64,000 nt of DNA from Xanthomonas rydalmerensis. Its GTDB lineage: Bacteria; Pseudomonadota; Gammaproteobacteria; Xanthomonadales; Xanthomonadaceae. A program made the position numbers and the translations under genes. This document shows, piece after piece, positions 34,121 to 44,050 of this stretch. The stretch's first letter is position 1. Each line of letters opens with the position of its first letter. Under the pieces are notes generated by a model. The model was not told where the DNA came from. It did no database searches and saw nothing but the letters and a program-made list of their open reading frames with translations. The stretch lies in contig NZ_CP126170.1 in NCBI RefSeq assembly GCF_033170385.1, forward strand, positions 1,140,001 through 1,204,000. Reading direction: 5' to 3'.

Positions 34121-36456
34121 GCGTTCTCCATGCTGTCGTCGACCGCGGGGGCGCCGGCCAGGGTGCGTAGTGCGCGGACCGCGGCCTGCCAGGCGCGATC
34201 GATCAGACGGGCACGGTCTTCGCTGACGATGCGGGCCTGGCCCTGCGCCAGCAAGCGCGCCAGTCCATCGAGGGTGTGTTCGGCGGCCTTCTGTCCACGC
34301 TGGTTGACGAACAGCGCGCGATCGGTGATCGGGCTGTACCAGGACAGCCGCTGCCGTTTCAGGTCGCCCTGCTGGTTGACGACGAATTCGAACCAGGTGC
34401 CGAACGCCAGCGTGCGCAGCCGCGCATACGCGGCCTGTTCGGCCTCGGTGCGTGGCGGCAGCGACGGCCGCTCGCCGTCCTCGCCCTGCTCGCCGAGGCG
34501 GGTGTGCGCCTTCAGCCGCATGCTCAGTTCGGTGCGCGAGGTGGTGGCGTCGGCGCCGCCGGGCGTGGACAGGCGGCGGGCGATGGCCTCGGCTTCCTGC
34601 TGGTGGTAGCCCACCTGCAGCAGCGCCTGGCCCACGCGCTCGGCGAGGGCGGCATCGGAGGCGCCATCGCTGCGGCAGGTGACCTCGGCGATGCGCTCGG
34701 CCAGGCCGATACGCTCGCGCCAGGTCTCCGAGTCCTCGCCCTGGCGCAGCAGGGTCAGCACCAGTACGTCGGACCAGGCCTGCTGCAGCAGGGTCTGCAC
34801 GAAGCCGGGCGGTTGCCGGGCGGTGCACAGCGCGTCCAGGGTGGCGGCCGCGGTTTGCTTGGCCAGCTCCAGCCGCTCCTTGCCGCGCGCGGCCTCGACG
34901 TGCCGGCGTTCGGCGATCTCCGCCTTGTGCGCCAGGTTGCGTTGCTGCGCCTGGATGTCCTGGTGGGCCTGTTCGAAGACGACCGCGTCGCCTTCGTACT
35001 CCTCGACCACGCGGTCCACCGCCTGGTTGAGCTTGAGCAGCAGCGTCGGATCGCTGTCCTCTTCGCCCAGCCAGGTCGCGCCCGATTCGGCGACGGCGTT
35101 GAGCAGCTCCCGCGCCGGGTGCTGGCTGCGTGCGAAGAACGCCGGATCCTGCAGCGCGGCGCGCACCAGCGGTACCTGCAGGCGTTCCAGCAGCGCCGCG
35201 GCCGGCGCGTCGGGACGCACCTCGCGTTCGATCTCGCCATACAGCAGGCCGAGCAGGTCGAAGGTGTCGGCCTGCTGCGCGGCCAGCGTCGCCTGCGCGC
35301 CGTGGGTGGCGCGCAGCGTCTGCAGCAGGGCGGTCTGCACGTCGCGCAGGTGGCGGCGGCTACGCAGCCCGCCAAGGGTGCTGTGGGCCGGCGGCTGCGC
35401 CTGCAGTTCGCCCAGGGCCTCCAGCAGGCTGGCGGTCGGAACCGGAGCCGTGCCGGCGGCGCTCGCCGGCAGCGGCGGAAGCGTGGCGGCCCCGGCGGGC
35501 ATCGCCGCGGGCGCGCCGGGTGCGGCATGCGCGCGCGCGGCCGTCAGCAACTGGCGCAGCGTGGCCAGATCCGGGCCGCTGGCGGCCGGCTCGGCGGCAG
35601 CGGCCGCCGATGCGGTGCCCATGCCGGGCATGGCCTGGCCGGGGGCGGGGCCGTGACCCCTGGGTCCGCTTGCGGCAGGGGCCGGATCGGCGCCTGCGGG
35701 CATGCGCGCGACGCGGCGCGCGCCCGGCTCCACGCTGGTGCTGCGCGCCACGTAGGGCAGGTAGATCAGGCCCGGCAGCACCCCGGCGTGGGTGAGCATG
35801 CCATTGGCCCGTTCCACGATCTCGCCGTAGCGCGACAGCACCTGGCGTTCGAAAGCGCGGTACAGCGCCAGTTGCGTGTCCAGGCCCAGTCCCAGCGCTT
35901 GGCCGGCATCGCGCAGCAGCCGGCACAGCGCATGCGGGCCCGGCGGCAACTGCTCGATCTCGAAGGCCGGCCGCGCCGCCAGCACGCCGAAGCGCTGGCC
36001 GAGCAGTTGCAGCGGGATGTTGCAGCGGGTGGCCTCGCGGCGGGCGATCTCGTGCAGCACGATGTCGCGGTCGATATCCACGTCGGCGACCAGGGTCAGC
36101 ATCTGCGCGGCGGCGCCGGCCCTGGGCGCGCGCGGCGCGGCGGCCAGGGCCGCCGAGCTGCGGATGCCGGCCAGCTCGGCTTCCAGGTGCGCCCGATAGA
36201 ACGGCGCGAAGCGCGCGCGCTGCGCGCGCAGGCGCTGCGCCTCCTGGTAGATGTCCTGCTGCACCTGGCCGTTGCGGGCGCGCTCGGCCTGCTCGAACAG
36301 GGTCTGCTCCAGGTCGTCCAGGGTCGCCTGTAACGGCCCCTCCAGGGACTGCCACAGCAGGTCGTTCAGGCCCAGCAGGAGATCGCGCACGCGCGCCGGC
36401 AGGGCGGCGCTGGCAAGCGTCGCCGGCGGGGCCGACAAGGTCGCAGACACGGGCAT
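34117..36456 (-). CDS. DUF1631 family protein
   Basis: A 779-residue soluble protein of the DUF1631 family. It has predicted helical ends (residues ~20-240 and ~420-770) separated by a Pro/Ala/Gly-rich linker (~255-370). The last helical part has long charged, coiled-coil-like segments (A-E-I-A-E-R-R-H-V-E-A-A-R-G-K-E-R). Biochemical function is unknown. The gene overlaps a PilZ gene, pointing to c-di-GMP signalling as context, but this is association only. ATG at 36456; the open frame extends upstream through hemW in another frame and should not be read as one protein. Confidence 0.85.
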   Translation of the reverse strand: MPVSATLSAPPATLASAALPARVRDLLLGLNDLLWQSLEGPLQATLDDLEQTLFEQAERARNGQVQQDIYQEAQRLRAQRARFAPFYRAHLEAELAGIRSSAALAAAPRAPRAGAAAQMLTLVADVDIDRDIVLHEIARREATRCNIPLQLLGQRFGVLAARPAFEIEQLPPGPHALCRLLRDAGQALGLGLDTQLALYRAFERQVLSRYGEIVERANGMLTHAGVLPGLIYLPYVARSTSVEPGARRVARMPAGADPAPAASGPRGHGPAPGQAMPGMGTASAAAAAEPAASGPDLATLRQLLTAARAHAAPGAPAAMPAGAATLPPLPASAAGTAPVPTASLLEALGELQAQPPAHSTLGGLRSRRHLRDVQTALLQTLRATHGAQATLAAQQADTFDLLGLLYGEIEREVRPDAPAAALLERLQVPLVRAALQDPAFFARSQHPARELLNAVAESGATWLGEEDSDPTLLLKLNQAVDRVVEEYEGDAVVFEQAHQDIQAQQRNLAHKAEIAERRHVEAARGKERLELAKQTAAATLDALCTARQPPGFVQTLLQQAWSDVLVLTLLRQGEDSETWRERIGLAERIAEVTCRSDGASDAALAERVGQALLQVGYHQQEAEAIARRLSTPGGADATTSRTELSMRLKAHTRLGEQGEDGERPSLPPRTEAEQAAYARLRTLAFGTWFEFVVNQQGDLKRQRLSWYSPITDRALFVNQRGQKAAEHTLDGLARLLAQGQARIVSEDRARLIDRAWQAAVRALRTLAGAPAVDDSMENA

Positions 36457-36542
36457 CTTGTGATCGCCGTTGTACTTTTCTGCGGGGTATGTAGCACGAT
36501 CCGCCGCCGCAACCAAGGCGGGCGGCCTCGCCAGGACGCGTC

Positions 36543-37772
36543 TCAGGGCAAAAACAGGGCGACCACGTCGTTGGTGAAACGCCGCCCCATCTCGGTCGGC
36601 ACGGCGTGGCCGGCGTCCACCCGCAGCCAGTCGCGGGCCTGCGCGGTGGCCAGGGCAGGGGCGATCGCCTGCAGCGGCAGGCCAGTGCGGGCGCTGAAGT
36701 CGCGCAGCGCGAAACCGTCGTTGAGGCGCAGCGCGTTGAGCATGTACTCGAACGGACGCCGCTCCGGCGCGATCCACTCGTCGCCGCCGATCGCCGCCGG
36801 CGTCCCGGCCGCGTCCAGGAACGCCTGCGGGTGCTTGTGCTTCCAGCGGCGCAGGATGCTCTGCTCGGCGCCGGAGCTGATCTTGCCGTGGGCGCCGGCG
36901 CCGATGCCGAGATAGTCGCCGAAGGTCCAGTAGTTGAGGTTGTGCGCGCAGCGGTAGCCGGCGCGGGCGTAGGCGCTGACCTCGTACTGAGCGTAGCCGG
37001 CCTCGGCCAGCAGTGCCTGGCAGCGCTCCTGCATGTCCCAGGCGTCGTCGTCCTCGGGAATGCCCTGCGGCGGCCGCGCGGCGAACACGGTGTTCGGTTC
37101 CAGGGTGAGCTGGTAGTGGCTCATGTGGGTCGGCTGCAGCGCCAGCGCCCGCGCGATGTCGCGCTCGGCCTCGGCGAGGGTCTGCTGCGGCAGCGCGTAC
37201 ATCAGGTCCAGGTTGAAATTGGCGTAGCCGGCGTCCTGCGCCAGCTTCACCGCGCGCTCGGCCTCGGCCCCGTCGTGGATGCGGCCCAGCCGCTGCAGCG
37301 CCGCATCGTCGAAGCTCTGGATGCCGAAGCTGAGGCGATTCACCCCGGCCGCCAGGTAGCGGTCGAAACGGCCGTGCTCGGCAGTGCCGGGGTTGGTCTC
37401 CAGGGTGATCTCCAGGCCCGGCGCGAAGCGCAGCCGGGCGCTGGCCGCCTGCAGGAAGCGGTCGATCGCCTCGGGCGGGAACAGGCTGGGCGTGCCGCCG
37501 CCGAAGAACACGCTGTTGACCACGCGGCCCCAGACCAGCGGCAGGTCCTGGTCCAGGTCGCGGATCAGTGCATCCACATAGGCGTCGAAGGGCAGCGCGC
37601 CCTTGGCCGCATGCGAATTGAAGTCGCAGTACGGGCATTTGCGCACGCACCAGGGCAGGTGCACGTAGAGCGACAGCGGCGGCGGCACCAGTGCCGGGCC
37701 GTCGGCGTGCGCGGACGGTTCCGGGCAGGCGGCGCCGGGCGGGTGCTGGCAATGGTCGTGGGTGTGCGGCAT
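36543..37772 (-). CDS. hemW: Radical SAM protein HemW (haem chaperone)
   Basis: A 409-residue radical SAM protein. The 4Fe-4S cluster motif C-x-x-x-C-x-x-C is at C42, C46 and C49, followed by F-F-G-G-G-T-P-S and E-x-N-P-G-T. It lacks the extra cysteine of true coproporphyrinogen oxidase HemN (C-x-x-x-C-x-x-C-x-C; here Asp follows at 50), so HemW, a haem-binding chaperone, is the better call. The first 30 residues form a His/Cys/Pro-rich extension (H-T-H-D-H-C-Q-H) of unknown use. The rdgB-hemW order is conserved in many proteobacteria. Confidence 0.92.
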   Translation of the reverse strand: MPHTHDHCQHPPGAACPEPSAHADGPALVPPPLSLYVHLPWCVRKCPYCDFNSHAAKGALPFDAYVDALIRDLDQDLPLVWGRVVNSVFFGGGTPSLFPPEAIDRFLQAASARLRFAPGLEITLETNPGTAEHGRFDRYLAAGVNRLSFGIQSFDDAALQRLGRIHDGAEAERAVKLAQDAGYANFNLDLMYALPQQTLAEAERDIARALALQPTHMSHYQLTLEPNTVFAARPPQGIPEDDDAWDMQERCQALLAEAGYAQYEVSAYARAGYRCAHNLNYWTFGDYLGIGAGAHGKISSGAEQSILRRWKHKHPQAFLDAAGTPAAIGGDEWIAPERRPFEYMLNALRLNDGFALRDFSARTGLPLQAIAPALATAQARDWLRVDAGHAVPTEMGRRFTNDVVALFLP

Positions 37773-37903
37773 GGCGGGCGGGGCGGTTGAGCGGAGAGGC
37801 AGGCGGTGCGGGCGCTGGATGGCTCAGGGCTTGGCGCAGCGGCGCAAGGCAGTCTGCGCGCGCCGTGGTGCTTGGACTGGCCCGGCGCCCGCGCGCGGCG
37901 CGT

Positions 37904-38515
37904 TCACACGGCGGGCTGCGCCGCCAGCAGGTCGGCCAGGCGCTGCTTGAGCTGCTGCAGGGCGAGGGCGCGATGACTGATGCGGTTCTTCAGCGCCAGT
38001 GGCATCTCGGCCGCGGTCTGGCCATGTTCCGGATCCAGGAACACCGGATCGTAGCCATGCCCGCCGCTGCCGGCACGCGCATGCGCGATGCGGCCGCGCC
38101 AGCGGCCTTCCACCAGCAGCGGTTGCGGATCCTCGGCATGCCGCAGCAGCACCAGCACGCAGTAGAAGTGCGCGCCACGCTGTGCGTCGGGCACATCGCG
38201 CAGCGCGTCCAGTAGCTTGTCGATGTTGGCCTGCGCATTGCCGTGTTCGCCGGCGTAGCGCGCCGAGTACAACCCCGGCGCGCCGTGCAGCGCGTCCACG
38301 CAGATGCCGGAGTCGTCGGCCAGCGCCGGCAGGCCGGTGACGCGGGCGGCGTGGCGTGCCTTGAGCAGCGCGTTCTCGACGAAGGTCAGGCCGGTTTCGT
38401 CGGCATCGCTGACGCCGAGGGTGGATTGCGCGATCAGCTCGACCCCGACGTCGTTGAGCAGGGCGTGCAGTTCTTCGAGCTTGCCGGCGTTGCTGCTGGC
38501 CAGGACCAGTTTCAT
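37904..38515 (-). CDS. rdgB: dITP/XTP pyrophosphatase
   Basis: A 203-residue house-cleaning enzyme hydrolysing non-canonical purine triphosphates (dITP, XTP) to monophosphates. The N-terminus has A-S-S-N-A-G-K (substrate binding), then T-F-V-E-N-A-x-x-K-A-R, A-D-D-S-G near 67-71 (catalytic Asp), and G-H-G-Y-D-P-V-F and S-H-R-x-x-A near the C-terminus. The start overlaps the stop of the upstream VOC gene by four bases. A 131-bp gap with no recognisable feature separates it from hemW. Confidence 0.95.
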   Translation of the reverse strand: MKLVLASSNAGKLEELHALLNDVGVELIAQSTLGVSDADETGLTFVENALLKARHAARVTGLPALADDSGICVDALHGAPGLYSARYAGEHGNAQANIDKLLDALRDVPDAQRGAHFYCVLVLLRHAEDPQPLLVEGRWRGRIAHARAGSGGHGYDPVFLDPEHGQTAAEMPLALKNRISHRALALQQLKQRLADLLAAQPAV

Positions 38516-38897
38516 GCGGTGGGCTCCAGCAGATCCCAAGTGTTGCCGTACAGATCGCGGAACACCGCGACCGTGGCGTAGGGTTCGTGACGCGGGGCTT
38601 CCAGGAACTCCACGCCCGCGGCGAGCATCGCCGCATGGTCGCGCTGGAAGTCGTCGGTGTGCAGGAAGAAGCCGACCCGGCCGCCGGTCTGGTCGCCGAT
38701 GCGGCTGCGCTGGGCGTCGTTGCCGGCGCGCGCCAGCAGCAGCGCCGCGCCGTGCGCATCGCCAGGCCCGACCACGACCCAGCGCTTGTGGCCCTGGTCC
38801 ACGTCCTCCAGCAACTGGAATCCCAGCTTGCCGGTGTACCAGGCGATGGCCTCGTCGTAGTCGCCCACCACCAGGGTGACCAGGGCCAGGCGCCGGT

Positions 38898-38901
<4 letters not shown>
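38512..38901 (-). CDS. VOC (glyoxalase/bleomycin-resistance) superfamily protein
   Basis: A 129-residue VOC-fold protein. It has paired beta-alpha-beta units ([15 protein letters not shown] near the start and [14 protein letters not shown] near the end). Candidate metal ligands are a histidine near residue 82 (F-F-L-H-T-D-D) and the C-terminal Glu. The substrate is unknown. It is wedged with 4-bp overlaps between rph and rdgB, so it is surely cotranscribed with them, though no functional link to nucleotide or RNA metabolism is apparent. Confidence 0.85.
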
Positions 38902-39623
<722 letters not shown>

Positions 39624-39730
39624 GCAGGGGTTCCGGGAAGGGCGGGGCCGTGCGCGGCATGTGACCGCGTCGGTGAGGCGTGAGAGAGCCCTAGGTTAAC
39701 ATTCGCCCCTTGTCCGCACCGGAACACCGC

Positions 39731-40591
39731 ATGATCCGCAGCATGACCGCCTACGCCGGCGCCGAGCGCATCACTCCCTGGGGCACGCTGGGATGCGAGC
39801 TGCGCTCGGTCAACCACCGTTTCCTGGAAGTGGGCGTGCGCCTGCCGGAAGAACTGCGCGCGCTGGAGCCGCAGCTGCGCGAACGCGTGGCCGCGCGCAT
39901 CAGCCGCGGCAAGCTCGACCTGATGTTGCGCCTGCGCGCGCCGGATGCGGCGCAGACGCTGGCGGTGAACGAGGCCCTGGTCGAACAGTTGGGCGTGCTC
40001 GCGCAGCGGCTGGGTGCGCGCTTTGGGCAGATGCAGGTGCAGTTCGTCGATCTGCTGCAGTTGCCCGGCGTGCTGCAGGGGCAGACGGTCGATCCGGCGG
40101 CGCTGCAGGCGCAGGCGCTGGAACTGCTGGACGAGGTGCTGGCCGAGTTCGTCGCCGCGCGCGAGCGCGAGGGTGGCAAGCTGGCCGCGGCTATCGTCGA
40201 GCGGGTCGATGCGGTGGAGCGCATCGCCGGCGAGGTGCGCACGCTGATCCCGGCCATCCGCGACGGCCAGCGCGCCAAGCTGGCGGCGCGTCTGGCCGAC
40301 CTGCCGCATCCGGTCGATCCCGGCCGCGCCGAGCAGGAGCTGGTGCTGTGGCTGCAGAAGCTCGACGTGGACGAGGAACTGGACCGGCTCGGCAGCCACA
40401 TCAAGGAACTGCGCCGGGTGCTGCGCCAGCCGGAACCGGCGGGCCGGCGGCTGGATTTCCTGCTGCAGGAGTTCAACCGCGAGGCCAACACCCTGGGCTC
40501 GAAGTCGGTGGACAGCCGCACCTCCAATGCCGCGGTGGAACTGAAGGTGCTGATCGATCAGATCCGCGAGCAGGTGCAGAACCTCGAATAG
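39731..40591 (+). CDS. yicC: YicC family endoribonuclease-like protein
   Basis: A 286-residue protein starting M-I-R-S-M-T-A-Y-A, the invariant YicC opening, and containing E-L-R-S-V-N-H-R-F-L-E near 28-38. It ends with E-F-N-R-E-A-N-T-L-G-S-K-S and V-K-x-x-I-D-Q-I-R-E-Q-V-Q-N, the conserved C-terminal metal-binding/ribonuclease domain. E. coli YicC is reported as a ribonuclease acting on small RNA. The neighbourhood rph/yicC/gmk is conserved. The ATG at 39731 is preferred over upstream in-frame codons because it gives the canonical N-terminus. Confidence 0.94.
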   Translation: MIRSMTAYAGAERITPWGTLGCELRSVNHRFLEVGVRLPEELRALEPQLRERVAARISRGKLDLMLRLRAPDAAQTLAVNEALVEQLGVLAQRLGARFGQMQVQFVDLLQLPGVLQGQTVDPAALQAQALELLDEVLAEFVAAREREGGKLAAAIVERVDAVERIAGEVRTLIPAIRDGQRAKLAARLADLPHPVDPGRAEQELVLWLQKLDVDEELDRLGSHIKELRRVLRQPEPAGRRLDFLLQEFNREANTLGSKSVDSRTSNAAVELKVLIDQIREQVQNLE

Positions 40592-40593
40592 CC

Positions 40594-40726
40594 GGGATGG
40601 CGGGATTCGAGATTGGGGATTGGCGCGCCGGGCCGGTCACGTCCAATACCGGGTAGCATATCGACCCCGTGGGTGTTGGCCCGCGGCTCCGTTCGCGAAT
40701 CCCGACTCTCCACTCCCGAATCCCTG
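40594..40726. repeat. Paired inverted GGGATT heptamer arms, locus F
   Basis: Left arm 40594-40621 begins 2 bp after the yicC stop. Right arm 40697-40726 ends 5 bp before the gmk ATG, so the gmk leader consists largely of this arm. A TAGCAT -10-like box lies between the arms at 40654. Confidence 0.85.
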
Positions 40727-40731
40727 ATCCT

Positions 40732-41358
40732 ATGCGCGGCACTCTCTACATCGTGGCGGCCCCGTCCGGCGCCGGCAAGAGCAGCATCGTCAACGCCACC
40801 CTGGCGCGCGACCCGCAGATCGCGCTGTCGATCTCGTTCACGTCGCGCGCGCCGCGCCCGGGCGAACGCCATGCCGAGCACTACCATTTCGTCTCCGCCG
40901 ACGAGTTCCAGCGGATGATCGATGCCGGCGACTTCTTCGAGTACGCCCGGGTCCACGGCGACTGGAAGGGCACTGCGCGGCAGTCGGTGGAGCCGCAACT
41001 GGCCGCCGGCCACGACGTGCTGCTGGAGATCGACTGGCAGGGCGCGCGCCAGGTGCGGGCCAAGGTGCCGGACGCGGTCAGCGTGTTCATCCTGCCGCCC
41101 TCGCGCGAGGCCCTGGAGCAGCGCATGCGCAAGCGCGGCCAGGACAGCGAGGCGGTGATCGCGCAGCGGCTGGCCGCCGCGCGCGAGGAGATGTCGCACT
41201 ACGCCGACTTCGATTACGTAATCGTCAACGAGCACTTCGATACCGCGGTGGACGAGATGTGCGCGATCTTCGTGGCCAGCCGCCTGCGCCGGCCGCAGCA
41301 GCAACTGCGCCATGCCGGGCTGATCGATACCCTCCTGCAGGAACAGCCAACTGGCTGA
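40732..41358 (+). CDS. gmk: Guanylate kinase
   Basis: A 208-residue enzyme phosphorylating GMP to GDP. The P-loop A-P-S-G-A-G-K-S-S is at residues 10-18, the GMP-binding S-F-T-S-R-A-P-R-P-G-E at ~36-46 and F-F-E-Y-A near 69-73, and D-W-Q-G-A-R-Q-V near 100-107. The ATG at 40732 gives the exact family start, but the region just upstream is repeat sequence without a good ribosome site. rpoZ and spoT follow, the usual gmk-rpoZ-spoT order. Confidence 0.96.
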   Translation: MRGTLYIVAAPSGAGKSSIVNATLARDPQIALSISFTSRAPRPGERHAEHYHFVSADEFQRMIDAGDFFEYARVHGDWKGTARQSVEPQLAAGHDVLLEIDWQGARQVRAKVPDAVSVFILPPSREALEQRMRKRGQDSEAVIAQRLAAAREEMSHYADFDYVIVNEHFDTAVDEMCAIFVASRLRRPQQQLRHAGLIDTLLQEQPTG

Positions 41359-41385
41359 TTCCAAAGGGAACCGGATGGGGTGGGG

Positions 41386-41414
41386 TTGAACTCGGGCGGT
41401 TGTCGCCCTACAAT
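41386..41414 (+). promoter_or_regulatory. Sigma-70 promoter of rpoZ
   Basis: TTGAAC (41386-41391), a 17-base spacer and TACAAT (41409-41414), predicting a transcript start near 41421 and a leader of about 50 bases. Confidence 0.75.
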
Positions 41415-41470
41415 CCCCGCCCTTTCCCTCATTCGAACGCGCGGCCGCCACCGGCCCGCCGGGAGCCCGC

Positions 41471-41770
41471 ATGGCCCGCATCACCGTAGAAGATTGCCTG
41501 GAAGTCGTTAACAACCGTTTCGAACTGGTCATGATGGCGTCCAAGCGCGCCCGCCAGCTCGCCAACGGCGTGCAGGCCACCCTCGACAACAGCGAATCGG
41601 CCGACAAGCCGACCGTGCTGGCGCTGCGCGAGATCGCCGCGCGCAAGATCGACAACGCGCTGATCGACGAGGTCGAGAAGGCCGAGCGCGAGCGCGCCGA
41701 GCGCGAGGCGCTGGAATGGGCCGCGGCCGAAGTCGTCGCCGACGAGGACATGTCCAAGAACGACGACTGA
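41471..41770 (+). CDS. rpoZ: RNA polymerase omega subunit
   Basis: A 99-residue subunit that helps fold beta-prime and forms part of a ppGpp binding site in gammaproteobacteria. It begins [20 protein letters not shown], the conserved core, with K-R-A-R-Q-L and an acidic tail. It has its own promoter and a strong terminator before spoT. Its neighbour makes ppGpp. Confidence 0.97.
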   Translation: MARITVEDCLEVVNNRFELVMMASKRARQLANGVQATLDNSESADKPTVLALREIAARKIDNALIDEVEKAERERAEREALEWAAAEVVADEDMSKNDD

Positions 41771-41796
41771 TCGCGTCTCCGCGTCGCGATCGTCCC

Positions 41797-41831
41797 ACGA
41801 ACAGCCCGCATCCGCGGGCTGTTTCGTTTTG
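41797..41831 (+). terminator. Rho-independent terminator after rpoZ
   Basis: AACAGCCCGC-ATC-CGCGGGCTGTT followed by TCGTTTT, a clear intrinsic terminator between rpoZ and spoT. Confidence 0.9.
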
Positions 41832-41859
41832 CGGGTTTGCCGTCCACGCGCCGCTGGCA

Positions 41860-41865
41860 TAGTCT
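41860..41865 (+). promoter_or_regulatory. -10 box for a probable leaderless spoT transcript
   Basis: TAGTCT ends 6 bases before the spoT ATG and no ribosome-binding sequence is seen, so transcription may start at the initiation codon. The rpoZ terminator sits immediately upstream, so spoT needs its own promoter. Confidence 0.45.
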
Positions 41866-41871
41866 TTCCGC

Positions 41872-44043
41872 ATGAACCCAGGCCCTTCTGCCCAGGTCGC
41901 CCACGCCGCGCCTTCGTCGGCCGACGAGGCGGTCCCCGATTACGTCCTGCAGCTCGAACGCAGCGCCAGCTATCTGCCCGCCGAGCAGATCCCGCTGCTG
42001 CGCCGCGCCTGGGAGGTCGGTGCGGCCGCGCACGCCGGGCAGACCCGCAAGTCCGGCGAGCCCTACATCACCCATCCGGTGGCGGTGGCCGGCGTGCTGG
42101 CCGAGCTGGGCCTGGACGTGGAGGCGCTGATCGCGGCGATCCTGCACGACACCATCGAAGACACGCCGCTGACCCGCGCCGAGCTGGCCGCCGAGTTCGG
42201 CGAGGCGGTGGCCGAACTGGTCGATGGCGTCACCAAGCTGGACAAGCTCAAGTTCCGCGACCGCCAGGAAGCGGCCGCCGAGAGCTTCCGCAAGATGCTG
42301 CTGGCGATGTCGCGCGACCTGCGCGTGATCATGATCAAGCTCGCCGACCGACTGCACAACATGCGCACGCTGGGCGCGCAGAGCGCCGAGGCGCGCAGCC
42401 GCATCGCTCGCGAAACCCTGGAGATCTACGCGCCGATCGCCCAGCGCCTGGGCATGAGCCTGATGAAGTCCGAGCTGCAGAACCTCGGCTTCCGCGCGCT
42501 GCATCCGTGGCGCCACGCGATCATCGAGAAGCACATCCGCAGCCAGCCGGTGGTGCGCCGCGAGTCGATGGCGCAGGTGGAAGTGCAGTTGTCGCAGCGT
42601 CTGGCTAAGGAGGGGCTGGAACACCGGCTGGTGAGCCGGATCAAGACGCCGTGGAGCATCTACAACAAGATGCGCGACGAGAACAAATCCTTCGACCAGG
42701 TGATGGACGTGTTCGGCTTCCGCCTGGTGGTGCGCGGCGTGCCCGACTGCTACCACGCGCTGGGCGCAGTGCATGCCACCTTCAAGCCGCTGGATGCGCG
42801 CTTCCGCGACTTCATCGCCATTCCCAAGGCCAACGGCTACCAGTCGCTGCACACGGTGCTGTTCGGGCCCTACGGCTCGCCGATCGAAGTGCAGATCCGC
42901 ACCGAGGAAATGGACCTGATCGCCGAGCGCGGCGTCGCCGCGCACTGGACCTACAAGTTCGGCGGCGATTCGCCCAACAGCGCGCAGAGCCGTGCGCATG
43001 CGTGGATCGTGGAACTGATCGAATCGCAGCGCGCCGCCGGCTCGTCGCTGGAGTTCCTGGACAACGTCAAGGTCGACCTGTTCCCGGACGAGGTCTACCT
43101 GTTCACGCCCAAGGGCAAGATCCTGGCGCTGCCGCGCAACTCCACCGCGCTGGACTTCGCCTACGCGGTGCACACCGACGTCGGCAACCGCGCGGTGGCC
43201 TCGCGCGTGGACAAGAAGCTGGTGCCGCTGCGCACCAAGCTGGTCAGCGGGCAGACCGTGGAAGTGATCACCGCGCGCTCGGCCACGCCCAAGCCGCAGT
43301 GGCTGGAGTTCGTGGTCAGCAGCAAGGCGCGCACCGCGATTCGCCATCAGCTCAAGCAACTCGAGCACGAGGACGCGGTGCAGCTCGGCCACCGTATGCT
43401 CGATCGCGCGCTGGAGGCGATGGACAGCTCGCTGGAGCGGCTGCCGAAGGGGCGCCTGGATTCGTTCCTCAGCGAGCACCGCTACCCGCGCCTGGAGGCG
43501 TTGCTGGCCGACGTGGCGCTGGGCAACTGGATGCCCAACCAGGCCGCGCAGGCGCTGATGGCCTATGCCGAACTGCGTGGCGGCGGCCACTCCAAGCATT
43601 CGCAGGAAAAGATCCTGATCAACGGCACCGAGCGCGGTGTGGTCAGCTTCGCCAACTGCTGCCAGCCGATTCCCGGCGACGAGATCATGGGCTACCACAC
43701 CGCCGGCAAGGGCATCGTGGTGCATCGGCTGGACTGTCCGAACCTGGCCGAACTGCGCAAGTCGCCCGAACGCTGGGTGCCGATCGGCTGGGACAGCAGC
43801 GTCATCGGCGACTACGACACCGCGCTGGTGGTGGAGGTCGAGAACCGCACCGGGGTGCTGGCGCAGCTGGCCGCGGCGATCGCGCAGAGCCAGTCCAACA
43901 TCGAGCGCGTCGACTACCTGGACCGCGACTTCAACGCCGCGGTGCTGCGCTTCAACATCCAGGTGCGCGACCGCAATCACCTTGCCGAGGTGATGCGCCG
44001 GCTGCGGCGTCTGCATGCGGTGCAGAGCGTGCGGCGCCAATAG
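41872..44043 (+). CDS. spoT: Bifunctional (p)ppGpp synthetase/hydrolase
   Basis: A 723-residue RSH enzyme controlling the alarmone (p)ppGpp. The hydrolase domain keeps the H-D pair at 92-93 and E-D at 96-97 (L-H-D-T-I-E-D-T). The synthetase domain has K-T-P-W-S-I-Y-N-K-M, F-G-F-R-L-V-V and P-K-A-N-G-Y-Q-S-L-H-T. A TGS domain follows (Y-L-F-T-P-K-G-K-I-L-A-L-P), and an ACT domain closes the protein. Both activities look intact, as expected of SpoT. Weak synthetase activity is typical, but its level cannot be judged here. Confidence 0.96.
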   Translation: MNPGPSAQVAHAAPSSADEAVPDYVLQLERSASYLPAEQIPLLRRAWEVGAAAHAGQTRKSGEPYITHPVAVAGVLAELGLDVEALIAAILHDTIEDTPLTRAELAAEFGEAVAELVDGVTKLDKLKFRDRQEAAAESFRKMLLAMSRDLRVIMIKLADRLHNMRTLGAQSAEARSRIARETLEIYAPIAQRLGMSLMKSELQNLGFRALHPWRHAIIEKHIRSQPVVRRESMAQVEVQLSQRLAKEGLEHRLVSRIKTPWSIYNKMRDENKSFDQVMDVFGFRLVVRGVPDCYHALGAVHATFKPLDARFRDFIAIPKANGYQSLHTVLFGPYGSPIEVQIRTEEMDLIAERGVAAHWTYKFGGDSPNSAQSRAHAWIVELIESQRAAGSSLEFLDNVKVDLFPDEVYLFTPKGKILALPRNSTALDFAYAVHTDVGNRAVASRVDKKLVPLRTKLVSGQTVEVITARSATPKPQWLEFVVSSKARTAIRHQLKQLEHEDAVQLGHRMLDRALEAMDSSLERLPKGRLDSFLSEHRYPRLEALLADVALGNWMPNQAAQALMAYAELRGGGHSKHSQEKILINGTERGVVSFANCCQPIPGDEIMGYHTAGKGIVVHRLDCPNLAELRKSPERWVPIGWDSSVIGDYDTALVVEVENRTGVLAQLAAAIAQSQSNIERVDYLDRDFNAAVLRFNIQVRDRNHLAEVMRRLRRLHAVQSVRRQ

Positions 44044-44050
44044 GTGGTGC

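Noticed and set aside
34117..37752. A single 1211-residue minus-strand protein
   Set aside because: The frame is open by chance through hemW, which is coded in another frame; the real DUF1631 gene starts at 36456.
36543..37772. Oxygen-independent coproporphyrinogen oxidase HemN
   Set aside because: Only three cysteines of the cluster motif are followed by Asp rather than the fourth HemN cysteine, and the neighbour rdgB points to HemW.
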